From Vibrio salinus (GTDB taxonomy: Bacteria > Pseudomonadota > Gammaproteobacteria > Enterobacterales > Vibrionaceae), in NCBI RefSeq assembly GCF_021272385.1, contig NZ_JAJSDZ010000010.1, positions 496,001-560,000 of the forward strand: 64,000 nucleotides of DNA. The letters are read 5' to 3'. Under the pieces are notes generated by a model. The model was given only the letters and a program-made list of their open reading frames with translations. It had not been told where the DNA came from and did no database searches. The first letter of the stretch is position 1, and each line of letters opens with the position of its first letter. The position numbers and the translations under genes were made by a program. Below, one piece after another: positions 8,419 to 17,798 of the stretch.

Positions 8419-9300
8419 ATGAATAGTGAAAGTACTCATGATATTTGTGAAGAACAAATTATTTTTAGTGAGACAATAACAGTAATAGTAAAAGAAGATT
8501 TTTATGATTATTATGTGGATATAATAAAAGCATTTGAGGAAAGAGCTAAAAAGTCATATAAAATTCCAGAAATCAAATATATTCTGCTAGACAGTTTAGA
8601 TGAACATAGTATATCTGATTCGTTAGATATGGTGTGCGAAATGAGTAAATTGGTTTTTCTTTTAATATCATTACCAAAATCATTGCATTCAAAAGTAAGA
8701 GGGATGAGAGAGAATGGAATGATATTTATTAATTTATTTGGAAAAGGTTTGCTTAACGATATATCAGCTACGATTGATGTTGATTGTGATAAGTGTGGAA
8801 AATTAGCTGGAGAATATGCGTTGGCATTGGCAAATGAAACGCATGAGTTTGCGGTTGTTATCGATAATGATAGCGATGGTTTAGGAGAAATGATTGAAAT
8901 AGGATTTCGAAGGCACTTAAGGTCTAATAATATATTTAGTCTTAATGAAATAATGTATAGCCAATCAGATACAGGAAAGTTGACAAAAGACCTTAATTCA
9001 TTTCAAGGGTTAAATTTTATACTTTGTTTGTCAAAATATCCTAAGCAGATTAGTTATGAATTAAAAAATTATAAAAATAATAATTCCTGTATCGTTTTTT
9101 ATGTATCATTAGGATATTTAGCAACAGAAGAGATATCTGAAGGGGTTTTTGATATTGTTTATAAAGTTGATCTTAATTATTTTTCAAATTTTTTACTGGA
9201 ATGTATTTCTAAAATTAATAATCCGAATAGAATAGGAAATACTTTAAAGTATCATTTCCCTATGCATCTGTTACATAGTGATCATTTTAATAGAAGTTAA
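8419..9300 (+). CDS. Unrecognised cytoplasmic protein resembling the LacI sensor domain without a helix-turn-helix
   Basis: 293 residues, no signal peptide, no membrane segment, no DNA-binding domain. The order of segments fits the ligand-binding domain of ribose-type LacI regulators: an early strand TITVIVKE, LPKSLHSKVRGMRENG, then TIDVDCDKCGKLAGEYAL (compare the family pattern of Asp followed by G..A...L) and the hinge-like EFAVVIDNDSDGLGEMIEIGFRRHL. The same layout can be followed in the full LacI protein at 28831-29880. The gene is much richer in A and T than iolG/iolE before it and uses rare-looking AT-ending codons, suggesting separate ancestry or relaxed evolution. Start at 8419 is preferred for its GGAA spacing; 8413 is possible. 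Function unknown. Confidence 0.6.
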   Translation: MNSESTHDICEEQIIFSETITVIVKEDFYDYYVDIIKAFEERAKKSYKIPEIKYILLDSLDEHSISDSLDMVCEMSKLVFLLISLPKSLHSKVRGMRENGMIFINLFGKGLLNDISATIDVDCDKCGKLAGEYALALANETHEFAVVIDNDSDGLGEMIEIGFRRHLRSNNIFSLNEIMYSQSDTGKLTKDLNSFQGLNFILCLSKYPKQISYELKNYKNNNSCIVFYVSLGYLATEEISEGVFDIVYKVDLNYFSNFLLECISKINNPNRIGNTLKYHFPMHLLHSDHFNRS

Positions 9301-9811
9301 TAGGTTATAAATTCATTTTTTCTGTAAGATGGTATGACCTACTCGTTAATTTTATTTAAATATATATTAATGATGAAAGCACTAAATAAAAGATAAGGCC
9401 ATAGATTAAAAATTACCCTTTCCTAAATTTCAACGATAGCTTTCCTTTTGTCTCTGTGAGTCTTATAAAGCAACCAATATGCATTTAAGTTAATATTGAG
9501 CTACTTATAAAATGTTTTTTGGGTATTCTTTCTGAAGTGGTTTCATTCTGAAACTCCTAATCTATCCTCTTTTGCTAGTAACGTTTGAATTTAAGCAAGT
9601 ATTAAATGTCTGTATATGATAGCGTTGAGAGAATATCATTATTTACGATGAGATAAACATAAATAATGAAATAGGCTCAATTCATTGTTAATGTATTGGG
9701 ATATACTGATTTTAAATTGAAAAATAGCTAAAGTTTTTGCAATTCTGTAAGTTAAAGATATATCGGCTTAGAAAGAGTTTTATTTAGGAGTTATAGCATA
9801 GCGCTATTAAT
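9301..9811. other. AT-rich intergenic stretch
   Basis: 511 bases, strongly AT-rich, with no convincing reading frame, RNA gene or strong terminator. It presumably contains the promoter of the following c-di-GMP protein; no clear -35/-10 pair stands out. Confidence 0.5.
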
Positions 9812-12800
9812 ATGATTTTTCTTATTCCCCGCATTTGTTTTCTGTCTTTTTTTGTTGTCACGTTATGGTGGATACCAGCGTCTTATGCTGAAGAGTCTCC
9901 TGATTCTATTGTTATTCAGCTACGTTGGTCTCATCAATTTCAGTTTGCCGGATATTATGCCGCAATTGAAAAAGGGTATTATCAGGAAGAAGGTCTGAAT
10001 GTCAGGTTGTTAGCTGGGAATCCACAACGTCAGCCAGTCCCCGAAACGTTGTCGGCAAACGCTCAGTATGGTGTTGGAAATAGTGAGGTGCTATACCAAC
10101 GCTTGCTGGGAAAGCCACTTGTCGCTCTGGCAGTTATATTTCAGCATTCCCCCTCAGTTCTGCTAACGTTGAAAAGCTCAGGGATCCGTTCTGTTCATGA
10201 TCTTGCCGGTAAAAAGATCATGCTAGCAAATAAAAATGAAGACGCTGATTTTTTAGCAATGTTTCTGAATGAAGGTCTGCCGTTATCTCAGCTTAATATT
10301 ATTCCCAGTACTTATCATCTGGATGATCTTGTCACGGGTAAAGTTGATGCGTTCAATTCTTATCTGACCAATGAGCCGTATTTTTTAAAGAGGCATAACA
10401 TTGCTTATAATGTGATAGATCCTGCATCTCATCATGTTGATTTTTATAGTGATATATTTTTTACTACAGAACAGGAACTTCACTATCATCCTGCCAGGAT
10501 TAGATCGATGCTCCGTGCGACACTGAAAGGATGGCATTATGCCTTAGAGCATCCAGATGAAATCATTGAATTGCTTAAAACAAAGTACAAAGTCAAACAG
10601 ACACGCGATCATTTACGTTATGAAGCCAATGAGATGCGTAAGTTAATCATTCCCGACCTGATACAGATTGGTCATATGAATCCAGAACGCTGGCAGCATA
10701 TGGCCAATACTTTTGTGGTATCCGGCATGGTGGATAACACGAATAATCTTAATGGATTCATATATCATCCGGAACCGGATTATATTCCGGACTGGGTTGT
10801 GTCTGTTCTGTTTTTTGCTTTTTTAATGATGGTATTAGCCATCACTATTATTTTTTATTTTCATCGTTTTAATCGCCGGATGTCAACAGCACAAACTAAA
10901 TTATTACAAAGTGAAGAGCGGTTTAAAGCGCTGAGTGAGGCGACATATGGTGGCATTATTATTCATGAACAGGGAAAAATTCTTGAGTGCAATAATGGTT
11001 TGACGGACATAACCGGATTTTCTTATTCTGAGCTACTTGGATCAGATTGTTTTAAGCTGGTTGATCCTAACGATATTAAAACGGTTACGGATAATATTAA
11101 CAATGGTTTTACCGGGAATTATGAAGTTACCGCTATACGCAAAGATAAAACCCGGTTTCCGCTTTCTGTCAAAGGGAAAAATATAGTCTACAAAGGACGT
11201 TCTGCACGGGTAATTGAAGTGATTGATATTACTGAACAGAAAAAAATTGGCGATCAGTTAAAACTGGCTGCCAGTGTTTTTACCCATGCTCGTGAAGGTA
11301 TTATGATTACGCAACCCTCCGGAATCATTGTGGATGTTAACGAAACATTTACTCACCTGACTGGCTATGAACGTCATGAGATATTGGGAAAACACCCGAA
11401 AGTGTTAGATTCCGGCCGGTACAATGACGGATTTTATCGTGAGCTTTGGGATTCATTACTCAGCAACAGGCACTGGTCTGGTGAACTTTGGAATAAGCGT
11501 AAAAACGGAGAGTTTTTTGCTGGTCTGGTGACAATTAGTGCAGTATTAGATGTGAATGGAAAAATTAAAAATTTCGTCGCATTGTTTTCCGATATCACGC
11601 CAATGAAAAATCATCAGGAGCAGCTTGAGCATATTGCCCATTACGATACGTTAACGAACTTGCCGAATCGTATGTTATTGGCAGACAGGTTACATCAGGC
11701 CATGATACAAAGCCGGAGACACAGCCGGTCAGTTGCGGTTGCGTACCTCGATTTAGATGGTTTTAAAGCGATAAACGATACTTACGGCCATGATGTTGGA
11801 GATGAATTGTTAGTACAGTTGTCTGCATTAATGGCACGAACGTTAAGGGCCGGTGATACGCTGGCCAGAATTGGTGGTGATGAGTTTGTTGCTGTCTTGG
11901 TTGATATTGAAAAATACAGTGATTGTGAGCTGATTCTGAAACGCTTGTTACAAGCGGCAATGAGGGCTGTGTCTGTACGTAGGTATACTTTACAGGTTTC
12001 TACCAGCATAGGAGTGACATTATACCCTCAGGATGGCGTGGACGCTGATCAGTTAATGCGACATGCCGATCAGGCGATGTATATTGCCAAACAAATGGGG
12101 AAAAACCGGTATCATTTGTTTGATATTCACAAAGACAAGTTCATTCAAACTCAACATGAAACGATAGAACATGTCCAGAAAGGGCTTGAGCGATGTGAGT
12201 TTGCTTTGCATTATCAACCAAAAGTAAATATGAAGACCGGAGAGTTGTTTGGTCTTGAAGCACTAGTACGATGGCAGCATCCTGAGCGTGGACTGGTTTA
12301 TCCGGGCGAGTTTCTTCCTGTCGTTGAAAACCACCCTATCAGCCTTCAATTGGGAGATTGGGTACTTGATACGGTACTAAAGCAAATTTCAGATTGGAAA
12401 TCAGTTGGTTTAGATATTACGGTGAGTGTCAACATTGATGCATTTCAGATACAGCAGAAGAGCTTTGTACAGAAATTGTCGGCGGCTCTGGATAGTTATC
12501 CCATGGTCTCACCTTCTTCACTTCGTTTAGAAATTTTGGAGACCAGTGCTTTAGGTGATTTGTCGGAAGTGCTGGCGATCATGCGCGAGTGTATAAGAAT
12601 TGGTGTGCATTTTTCTCTGGATGATTTTGGTACTGGTTTTTCATCTTTGACTTATCTAAAACGTTTACCTGTTGATTTATTGAAAATTGATCAAAGTTTT
12701 ATTCGTGATGTGCTGGATGATGCTGATGACCGGGAAATTGTCCGGGGGATTATTGGTTTGGCATCAGCATTTAATCTGGAAGTAATGGCTGAAGGGGTAG

Positions 12801-12964
12801 AGAGCATTGAACACGGTACTCAGTTGTTAAAGATGGGGTGTCATCTTGCTCAGGGCTTTGGCATCGCAAAGCCTATGCCGGCAGAAATTATTCCTGAATG
12901 GATAACAGACTGGACACCAGATCCGGAATGGACGCAAAAGTCGGTATATAATCAGGAAAATTAG
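9812..12964 (+). CDS. Membrane sensor with NMT1/THI5-like binding domain, two PAS, GGDEF and EAL
   Basis: 1050-residue c-di-GMP enzyme. A signal peptide (about 1-26, ending YAEES) precedes a periplasmic NMT1/THI5-type domain (IQLRWSHQFQFAGYYAA onward, to about 275). A membrane helix lies at about 325-347, then PAS (about 365-480), PAS (about 485-605), GGDEF (about 615-775) and EAL (about 785-1035). The cyclase motif is intact (ARIGGDEF, near residue 687). The phosphodiesterase motif is intact (GLEALVRWQHP, near 815), with DDFGTGFSSL and EGVES. Both activities are therefore possible. The binding domain is related to those for pyrimidine precursors, nitrate or sulfonates; the ligand here is unknown. 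Confidence 0.92.
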   Translation: MIFLIPRICFLSFFVVTLWWIPASYAEESPDSIVIQLRWSHQFQFAGYYAAIEKGYYQEEGLNVRLLAGNPQRQPVPETLSANAQYGVGNSEVLYQRLLGKPLVALAVIFQHSPSVLLTLKSSGIRSVHDLAGKKIMLANKNEDADFLAMFLNEGLPLSQLNIIPSTYHLDDLVTGKVDAFNSYLTNEPYFLKRHNIAYNVIDPASHHVDFYSDIFFTTEQELHYHPARIRSMLRATLKGWHYALEHPDEIIELLKTKYKVKQTRDHLRYEANEMRKLIIPDLIQIGHMNPERWQHMANTFVVSGMVDNTNNLNGFIYHPEPDYIPDWVVSVLFFAFLMMVLAITIIFYFHRFNRRMSTAQTKLLQSEERFKALSEATYGGIIIHEQGKILECNNGLTDITGFSYSELLGSDCFKLVDPNDIKTVTDNINNGFTGNYEVTAIRKDKTRFPLSVKGKNIVYKGRSARVIEVIDITEQKKIGDQLKLAASVFTHAREGIMITQPSGIIVDVNETFTHLTGYERHEILGKHPKVLDSGRYNDGFYRELWDSLLSNRHWSGELWNKRKNGEFFAGLVTISAVLDVNGKIKNFVALFSDITPMKNHQEQLEHIAHYDTLTNLPNRMLLADRLHQAMIQSRRHSRSVAVAYLDLDGFKAINDTYGHDVGDELLVQLSALMARTLRAGDTLARIGGDEFVAVLVDIEKYSDCELILKRLLQAAMRAVSVRRYTLQVSTSIGVTLYPQDGVDADQLMRHADQAMYIAKQMGKNRYHLFDIHKDKFIQTQHETIEHVQKGLERCEFALHYQPKVNMKTGELFGLEALVRWQHPERGLVYPGEFLPVVENHPISLQLGDWVLDTVLKQISDWKSVGLDITVSVNIDAFQIQQKSFVQKLSAALDSYPMVSPSSLRLEILETSALGDLSEVLAIMRECIRIGVHFSLDDFGTGFSSLTYLKRLPVDLLKIDQSFIRDVLDDADDREIVRGIIGLASAFNLEVMAEGVESIEHGTQLLKMGCHLAQGFGIAKPMPAEIIPEWITDWTPDPEWTQKSVYNQEN

Positions 12965-12997
12965 GGTTATCTGGGTATATACCGATATGCTTTGATA

Positions 12998-13342
12998 TTA
13001 ATGCTTATAAGTATTTTGCTCTGTTTCGCTGTTTGCAGTGAGATCGCCGGCTGGATTAATGACATGTGGAAGAATTTTAGGAAGGTTAAGCTCAATATCC
13101 TTATTTTCAACCGGATCAATTATTTCGTTATACCAGCCAAGTAGCCCCATAACAGAATAACCGACAGCTTCATCATTATCCCTGTGTTCCAGAATTATTT
13201 GAAGAAAGCGCAAAATGGCTTTTTCATTCGTTTCTGCTTGTTTTAATGTTTCGTGGAAGATCTCTGTTGCTTCGGCAACTAAACCTTCAAATTCAGTCTC
13301 GATTGCGATTTTAAATGAACCGCCATCAACGGAAATTCGCAT
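12998..13342 (-). CDS. Small acidic hypothetical protein
   Basis: 114 residues, acidic, no signal peptide or membrane segment. The first half is rich in Glu and Ala and probably helical; YSVMGLLGWYNEIID in the middle is the most distinctive part. The ATG follows CAGGTTAATTTTT. It is co-directional with the TorD-like gene 92 bases upstream and convergent with the GGDEF-EAL gene. No family recognised. Confidence 0.55.
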   Translation of the reverse strand: MRISVDGGSFKIAIETEFEGLVAEATEIFHETLKQAETNEKAILRFLQIILEHRDNDEAVGYSVMGLLGWYNEIIDPVENKDIELNLPKILPHVINPAGDLTANSETEQNTYKH

Positions 13343-13434
13343 AAAAATTAACCTGTTATTTGTTTGTTTCCAATTCTAACGAATAAACTGCTTTGTGTCC
13401 TGAAGTTCATTGTCTTCTGGAGAAAACAATGAAA

Positions 13435-14046
13435 TTAGTCAACCGGGAAGTAGTTTGTTTTAGCTAAAGTCCGAGCATTATATTTAACTCTGAGATGATT
13501 AAGTAAATCCTCCGTTCCTTTAGTGAGTTTCACATAAGATTCCTGACGTGCTTCTGCTTTGATTCTGTTAGCAAAAAACGGGAACCAGGGAAGGATGTAC
13601 TCCCCTAATAGTTCGGAAATATGTTGCTCCTGATCATCATCTATGAGCATAGCCAGTACCATCAACATCAGCCCCAGATGATCTTCCGGATCGGTAAATC
13701 CTTCCCGAAGTTTAAGTCCGCAATGTTCAATGAAGTCACAATATTTCTTTGTTGACGGACCATTGAGATTGGAATCCTGATCTAAATAGATGGAGCTCCA
13801 GGGGGGAACGGAAAATGGAATGGAGGAAGAGAATAATCGGGAAAATTCGTTTTTCAATTTTGTTTTATCAGCGATTTTGAAAGCATTTAAAACAACATTG
13901 ATATCATAGATTGGTGTTTCAACATCGTGTTGAAAGTAAGTATTCAGTTGAACTTTCTCGAAGTCATTGGGGGGGTAATAATATAATGCACCATATAAAC
14001 GGCACACAATGACCAGTTCATCTTTTTTTAGTTCATTTAGTTGCAC
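13435..14046 (-). CDS. TorD/DmsD-family chaperone for a molybdoenzyme
   Basis: 203-residue all-helical cytoplasmic protein. Family marks are PPWSSIYLD followed by the acidic loop and NGPST, then EDHLGLMLMVLAML and LLGEYILPWFPFF, the pattern of TorD/DmsD/NarJ-like chaperones that guide cofactor insertion and Tat export of molybdoenzymes. No molybdoenzyme gene lies next to it in this window, so the client must be encoded elsewhere. Symbol left open because TorD, DmsD and YcdY-type members cannot be separated by eye. Confidence 0.8.
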   Translation of the reverse strand: MQLNELKKDELVIVCRLYGALYYYPPNDFEKVQLNTYFQHDVETPIYDINVVLNAFKIADKTKLKNEFSRLFSSSIPFSVPPWSSIYLDQDSNLNGPSTKKYCDFIEHCGLKLREGFTDPEDHLGLMLMVLAMLIDDDQEQHISELLGEYILPWFPFFANRIKAEARQESYVKLTKGTEDLLNHLRVKYNARTLAKTNYFPVD

Positions 14047-14480
14047 AAGAAGCCCATATTTTTCTTTCCAAACACTATCAGGTTAAGATAACGCGAATAC
14101 TCGTAAACATCTATAGTGTGATAGATATTATGATATGCATCAAAGCACCTTTCCTATTGTTAGTTATATTACCTAGCCTGATTTACTCTATGAATCAACC
14201 AGATATCAAAGATTTTTTTATTTTCTTGATAGTATCCCAAGAATAAATTTTTCATTTAAATTTATTATAAAAAATTTATTTTAAGATGTACTATTGTGAG
14301 TGAAATCCTAATGTTTTTAGACTGTAACTGTTGTTATGAGGTGTCTTCTAAAAGACAGGGATTTTATCTTTTATTTTGTCTTTGGAATATAAAGACATTC
14401 ACGGGATCCTGCGTCCTTGAATTTAGTCGTAAGAAAGGACTAGTGATCTTTCATTTATTAACAGAAAAGTGTGAGTATTT
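14047..14480. other. Intergenic region between TorD-like gene and chemoreceptor gene
   Basis: 434 bases holding the divergent promoters. A GTG-initiated frame at 14296-14484 has no ribosome site and no recognisable sequence and is not accepted. Several short inverted repeats (for example AAAGACAGG... TGTCTTT near 14350-14390) suggest a structured leader of the chemoreceptor mRNA, but no known riboswitch pattern is visible. Confidence 0.4.
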
Positions 14481-16346
14481 ATGATTAAGAGAATCAATAT
14501 ATTCTTCTTAGGAATTATGGTAGTGCTTATCGTGCTCAGCGGCTTAGGCGTTTATCAATACCTTTCTGGGTGGCGTACCGATAATGTCCGGGAATCCGAT
14601 CGTATTCTTGTAAATACTGTCAAGCAATCCTATGTTACGGTGTTATCTTCCATAGGTGCTCAGTCTCAGGCGTTAGCACATTCAATTCTTTTTGACCCTA
14701 ATGAAAGTTTCAATGAAGAGCAGGTCCTTGCTATGTTGGAGAAGGTAAAAAAAACCAATCCGGCATTTCAGGATGCATACATTACGAATGACAATGGTGA
14801 ACTATTCGGCACCTTAAATGGTGGGGGATGGCTGGAAAATTTCAGTGCCAAACAACTGGGACGTGAGTGGTTTCTGAGTGTTATGGATCACGATGTTCCT
14901 TTTAATGTCAGTACGCCTTATAAATCCCGTGCGGGATATCTGGTGATTACAGTGAGTTCTGCAATCCGGTTTGATAATAAAAAAGTGGGTGTATTTGGAA
15001 TCAATGTTGCGTTGTCTCAGATAATGCCAGATTTTGGATTAAATTATGCGATAACAGATAATCAGGGTCAGGTATTACTGTCTGACGGTGTTGCAAAAGA
15101 CTGGTTATATAAAGACATTTTCCAGATTCGGCCTGAATACAAAGAGGCAGGAGATGTTCCTTTGCAATATCAGGCACCGTCCGGGCACTGGTTTAGTGTG
15201 TCAAAACACAAATTGAGTGATGGAAATGATTTGTATACGATTTTGGATTTGGATAGGGCGATCTCAACAGCCAATAGCCTTATTTTCTTAATGATATCAG
15301 CATTAGTTATTATTGGTTTGGCATTGTCGGTTGTCGTTTATATTATTTTAAGAAGAGAATTACGATATTTGCCAAATGTTGTAGAAGTGATTGGTGATAT
15401 GGCTAATGGTAAATTTAATAAATTTACTATTCCAAATGCGAATAATGAATTGGATGTCATTACGAGTTCACTGACTAAATTGCAGTCGGTTATCTCTGGT
15501 GTAGTGAAATCGTCTGACTCCGTATTAAGTCAGTTAAGTGTGAATCAGACTCAAATATCTGAAGTCATTAAGACTAACTATCAGAGTGCTCAGAATGAGC
15601 TGGCTGAAATTGAACAGGTTGCAACTGCGGCGACTGAATTATCGGCAACTGCAGAGGATGTTGCTCATCACGCTCAGGAAGCGGAATCATCAACATCATC
15701 AGGTATGGAAGTGATAGAGTCCAGTACCGGAACATTAACCCGTTCAGAAGAGATTTCGTTGAGGGTAACGGATTCAATGGCTAAATCCGTTGAATTGGTA
15801 AATGTGTTGAGACAGCATGCGGAAAATATCAGCTCCGTTGTCGATGTGATTAATAATATTTCTGAGCAGACAAACCTTCTGGCTTTGAATGCTGCTATTG
15901 AAGCTGCCAGAGCTGGTGAGCAAGGTCGTGGTTTTGCTGTGGTTGCTGATGAAGTCAGAGCGCTTGCGGCAAAAACTCAGCAATCGACGGTGAATATTCA
16001 AAATATTATTGTGAAGTTGCAGGAACAGTCTCAAAAAGCAGATGAATATATGACTCATAATTCTGAGCTGGTTGGAGAATCGCACCAGATTACCCAGGAA
16101 TTGTCAGAAGCATTTGGTTTGATTAAAGAGAAAGTTTCTGCGCTTTCCGATGTCAATTCAATGGTTGCAACGGCTTCAGAGGAACAGTCTTCCGTTACTC
16201 AGGATATTTCTCAGCGTCTGGAGGAAATTAATACTATTGTTCAAAATAACCTTCAGAATACGGAACAGACATCAACGGCAAATGATGAAATTTCTCAGTT
16301 AGTGGAAACCCTGAAAAACGAGCTGGCTTTCTTTAAAAGCAATTAA
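14481..16346 (+). CDS. Methyl-accepting chemotaxis protein with periplasmic Cache-type sensor
   Basis: 621 residues. Membrane helix 1 at about 8-28, periplasmic double-Cache-like domain ([58 protein letters not shown]), membrane helix 2 at about 268-290, a HAMP-like linker, then the long coiled-coil signalling domain. The highly conserved hairpin tip is [17 protein letters not shown] at about residue 475-490. There is no C-terminal CheR pentapeptide. Cache receptors usually bind amino acids or organic acids; the ligand here is unknown. It forms a single transcription unit ended by the terminator at 16374. Confidence 0.95.
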   Translation: MIKRINIFFLGIMVVLIVLSGLGVYQYLSGWRTDNVRESDRILVNTVKQSYVTVLSSIGAQSQALAHSILFDPNESFNEEQVLAMLEKVKKTNPAFQDAYITNDNGELFGTLNGGGWLENFSAKQLGREWFLSVMDHDVPFNVSTPYKSRAGYLVITVSSAIRFDNKKVGVFGINVALSQIMPDFGLNYAITDNQGQVLLSDGVAKDWLYKDIFQIRPEYKEAGDVPLQYQAPSGHWFSVSKHKLSDGNDLYTILDLDRAISTANSLIFLMISALVIIGLALSVVVYIILRRELRYLPNVVEVIGDMANGKFNKFTIPNANNELDVITSSLTKLQSVISGVVKSSDSVLSQLSVNQTQISEVIKTNYQSAQNELAEIEQVATAATELSATAEDVAHHAQEAESSTSSGMEVIESSTGTLTRSEEISLRVTDSMAKSVELVNVLRQHAENISSVVDVINNISEQTNLLALNAAIEAARAGEQGRGFAVVADEVRALAAKTQQSTVNIQNIIVKLQEQSQKADEYMTHNSELVGESHQITQELSEAFGLIKEKVSALSDVNSMVATASEEQSSVTQDISQRLEEINTIVQNNLQNTEQTSTANDEISQLVETLKNELAFFKSN

Positions 16347-16373
16347 TAAATAAGTATCAGTGAATCATTATTT

Positions 16374-16405
16374 AAAAAAACCAATCGATTATGATTGGTT
16401 TTTTT
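16374..16405 (+). terminator. Intrinsic terminator of the chemoreceptor gene
   Basis: CCAATC (16381-16386) pairs with GATTGG (16393-16398), extended by the flanking A-run and T-run, and is followed by seven T. Confidence 0.85.
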
Positions 16406-16460
16406 ATTGGTACTGTCTTTAATAGAATGTATCCAGAATAGATCTGTAAAAGGAATAGAT

Positions 16461-17126
16461 ATGACTCAGTCTGTTGTTATTACCGGAGCTAACCGGGGAA
16501 TCGGTCTTGAATTGGCAAGGATATATCTCAAAAACGGATGGAATGTTTTTGCAGTGTGCCGGCAACCAGGCAAAGAACTTGAAGCCTTGGGTGTGGACAT
16601 TATTAGTAATATTGATATCTCCAGTTCGGACTCTGTTAAACAGTTAGTTCATGCTCTAAGTGTTCGCGAGATTGACTTACTTATTAATAATGCCGGCATT
16701 CTTCGTGATGAACAACTTGGCTATTTAGATTTTGATTCAATTCAGGAACAGTATACAGTTAATGCTTTGGGGGCATTACGTGTGACAGAAGGGTTATTAG
16801 GGAATTTGTCGAAGGGAAGCAAAATTGCTTTGATAACCAGCCGGATGGGCTCGATTGCTGATAACAGTTCTGGTGGTCGCTATGGATATCGTATGTCGAA
16901 GGCTGCATTGAACGCTGCGGGTAAATCTTTGTCTGTTGATCTTAAATCCAGAGGAATTGCAGTCGCGGTTTTACATCCGGGGTATGTTCAGACAGATATG
17001 GTCGGAGGCCGGGGTAATATATCGCCACAGGAGGCAGCGAAGAATTTGTCCCAGAGGATAGAGCAGTTGTCACTGGATACATCAGGTACATTCTGGCATT
17101 CCAGTGGTGAAGAATTATTATGGTAA
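16461..17126 (+). CDS. Short-chain dehydrogenase/reductase (SDR)
   Basis: 221-residue NAD(P)-dependent oxidoreductase. Cofactor motif TGANRGIG at residues 8-15, NNAG at about 80, catalytic Ser in ALITSRMGS, and Tyr/Lys in YGYRMSKAALN. Close to the CsgA/YciK-like short SDR group that uses an N-A-A-G type loop and the C-terminal LHPGYVQTDMVG. The ATG at 16461 is chosen over an upstream in-frame start because it follows AGGAATAG and begins with the Rossmann strand. Substrate unknown. Confidence 0.85.
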   Translation: MTQSVVITGANRGIGLELARIYLKNGWNVFAVCRQPGKELEALGVDIISNIDISSSDSVKQLVHALSVREIDLLINNAGILRDEQLGYLDFDSIQEQYTVNALGALRVTEGLLGNLSKGSKIALITSRMGSIADNSSGGRYGYRMSKAALNAAGKSLSVDLKSRGIAVAVLHPGYVQTDMVGGRGNISPQEAAKNLSQRIEQLSLDTSGTFWHSSGEELLW

Positions 17127-17268
17127 ATATTAGTTAGTCGTTCTCTTTTGGGTAAATAAAACCAATTGAATTATGAGAGAAAATTATTTGAGTGACTTAA
17201 GACTTTCTTAAGAAAACCTGAATAGTATTAAACCGGAAAATAATCTAATAGTTGGAAAAGAGGTTAGT

Positions 17269-17775
17269 ATGGACAGTTTCGTGTGGGATAAGTGGGTTCG
17301 GTTTACTCACTGGAGTGTGGCTTTACTCTTTATCATTAATTATGCAATTACTAAAGCAGGGAGTGAAATCCATCAGTGGGTTGGTTATGCCGTCGGGGTA
17401 TTGGTGCTATCCCGTCTGATATGGGGACTTCTGGTTCATTCACCTGCCAGATTAACAAATTTTCTCCCGTCAATTCCACAGGCTATTCAGCATATAAAGC
17501 AGGTTATAGATGAACGAAAAGATGAACATACGGGGCATAATCCAGCTGGAGCGATAATGATTTGGCTGCTTTGGAGTGGACTTCTGGCTTTAGCGGTTTC
17601 AGGTGCATTGATGGAAAACTGGTACGCTGCACCGTACTGGTTGGAAGATTTCCATGAAACGGTTGCCAATTTAACTTTCTTTGCAGCTTTGATTCACGTG
17701 AGTGCCGTTATTCTGATGACCAAAATCACAGGCCGCTCTTATCTGAAGAGTATGAAGCCAATCATCAAAAAATAG
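17269..17775 (+). CDS. Cytochrome b561-type membrane protein
   Basis: 168 residues with four predicted membrane helices. Candidate haem-ligand histidines are in FTHWS (helix 1), IHQWVGY (helix 2), DFHETVANL (before helix 4) and LIHVSAVI (helix 4), as in small diheme cytochrome b561/Ni-Fe hydrogenase b-type subunits. The ATG is preceded by AAAAGAGGTT. No partner cytochrome c or hydrogenase gene is adjacent. Probably passes electrons between quinol and a periplasmic partner; the partner is unknown. Confidence 0.85.
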   Translation: MDSFVWDKWVRFTHWSVALLFIINYAITKAGSEIHQWVGYAVGVLVLSRLIWGLLVHSPARLTNFLPSIPQAIQHIKQVIDERKDEHTGHNPAGAIMIWLLWSGLLALAVSGALMENWYAAPYWLEDFHETVANLTFFAALIHVSAVILMTKITGRSYLKSMKPIIKK

Positions 17776-17792
17776 GCCCTTTTAACAGGGCC
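17767..17792 (-). terminator. Intrinsic terminator between b561 and DUF748 genes
   Basis: GGCCCT and AGGGCC form a perfect 6-base stem around TTTAAC. On the minus strand the stem is followed by TATTTTTTG, so it fits the DUF748 gene best, and may also act on the b561 gene. Confidence 0.6.
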
Positions 17793-17798
17793 CGGGAA

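Noticed and set aside
14290..14480. Possible c-di-GMP (GEMM) riboswitch before the chemoreceptor
   Set aside because: Short inverted repeats are present, but neither of the conserved GEMM core segments can be found.
14296..14484. 62-codon frame before the chemoreceptor gene
   Set aside because: GTG start without ribosome site, Cys-rich meaningless sequence, and overlap with the chemoreceptor start.
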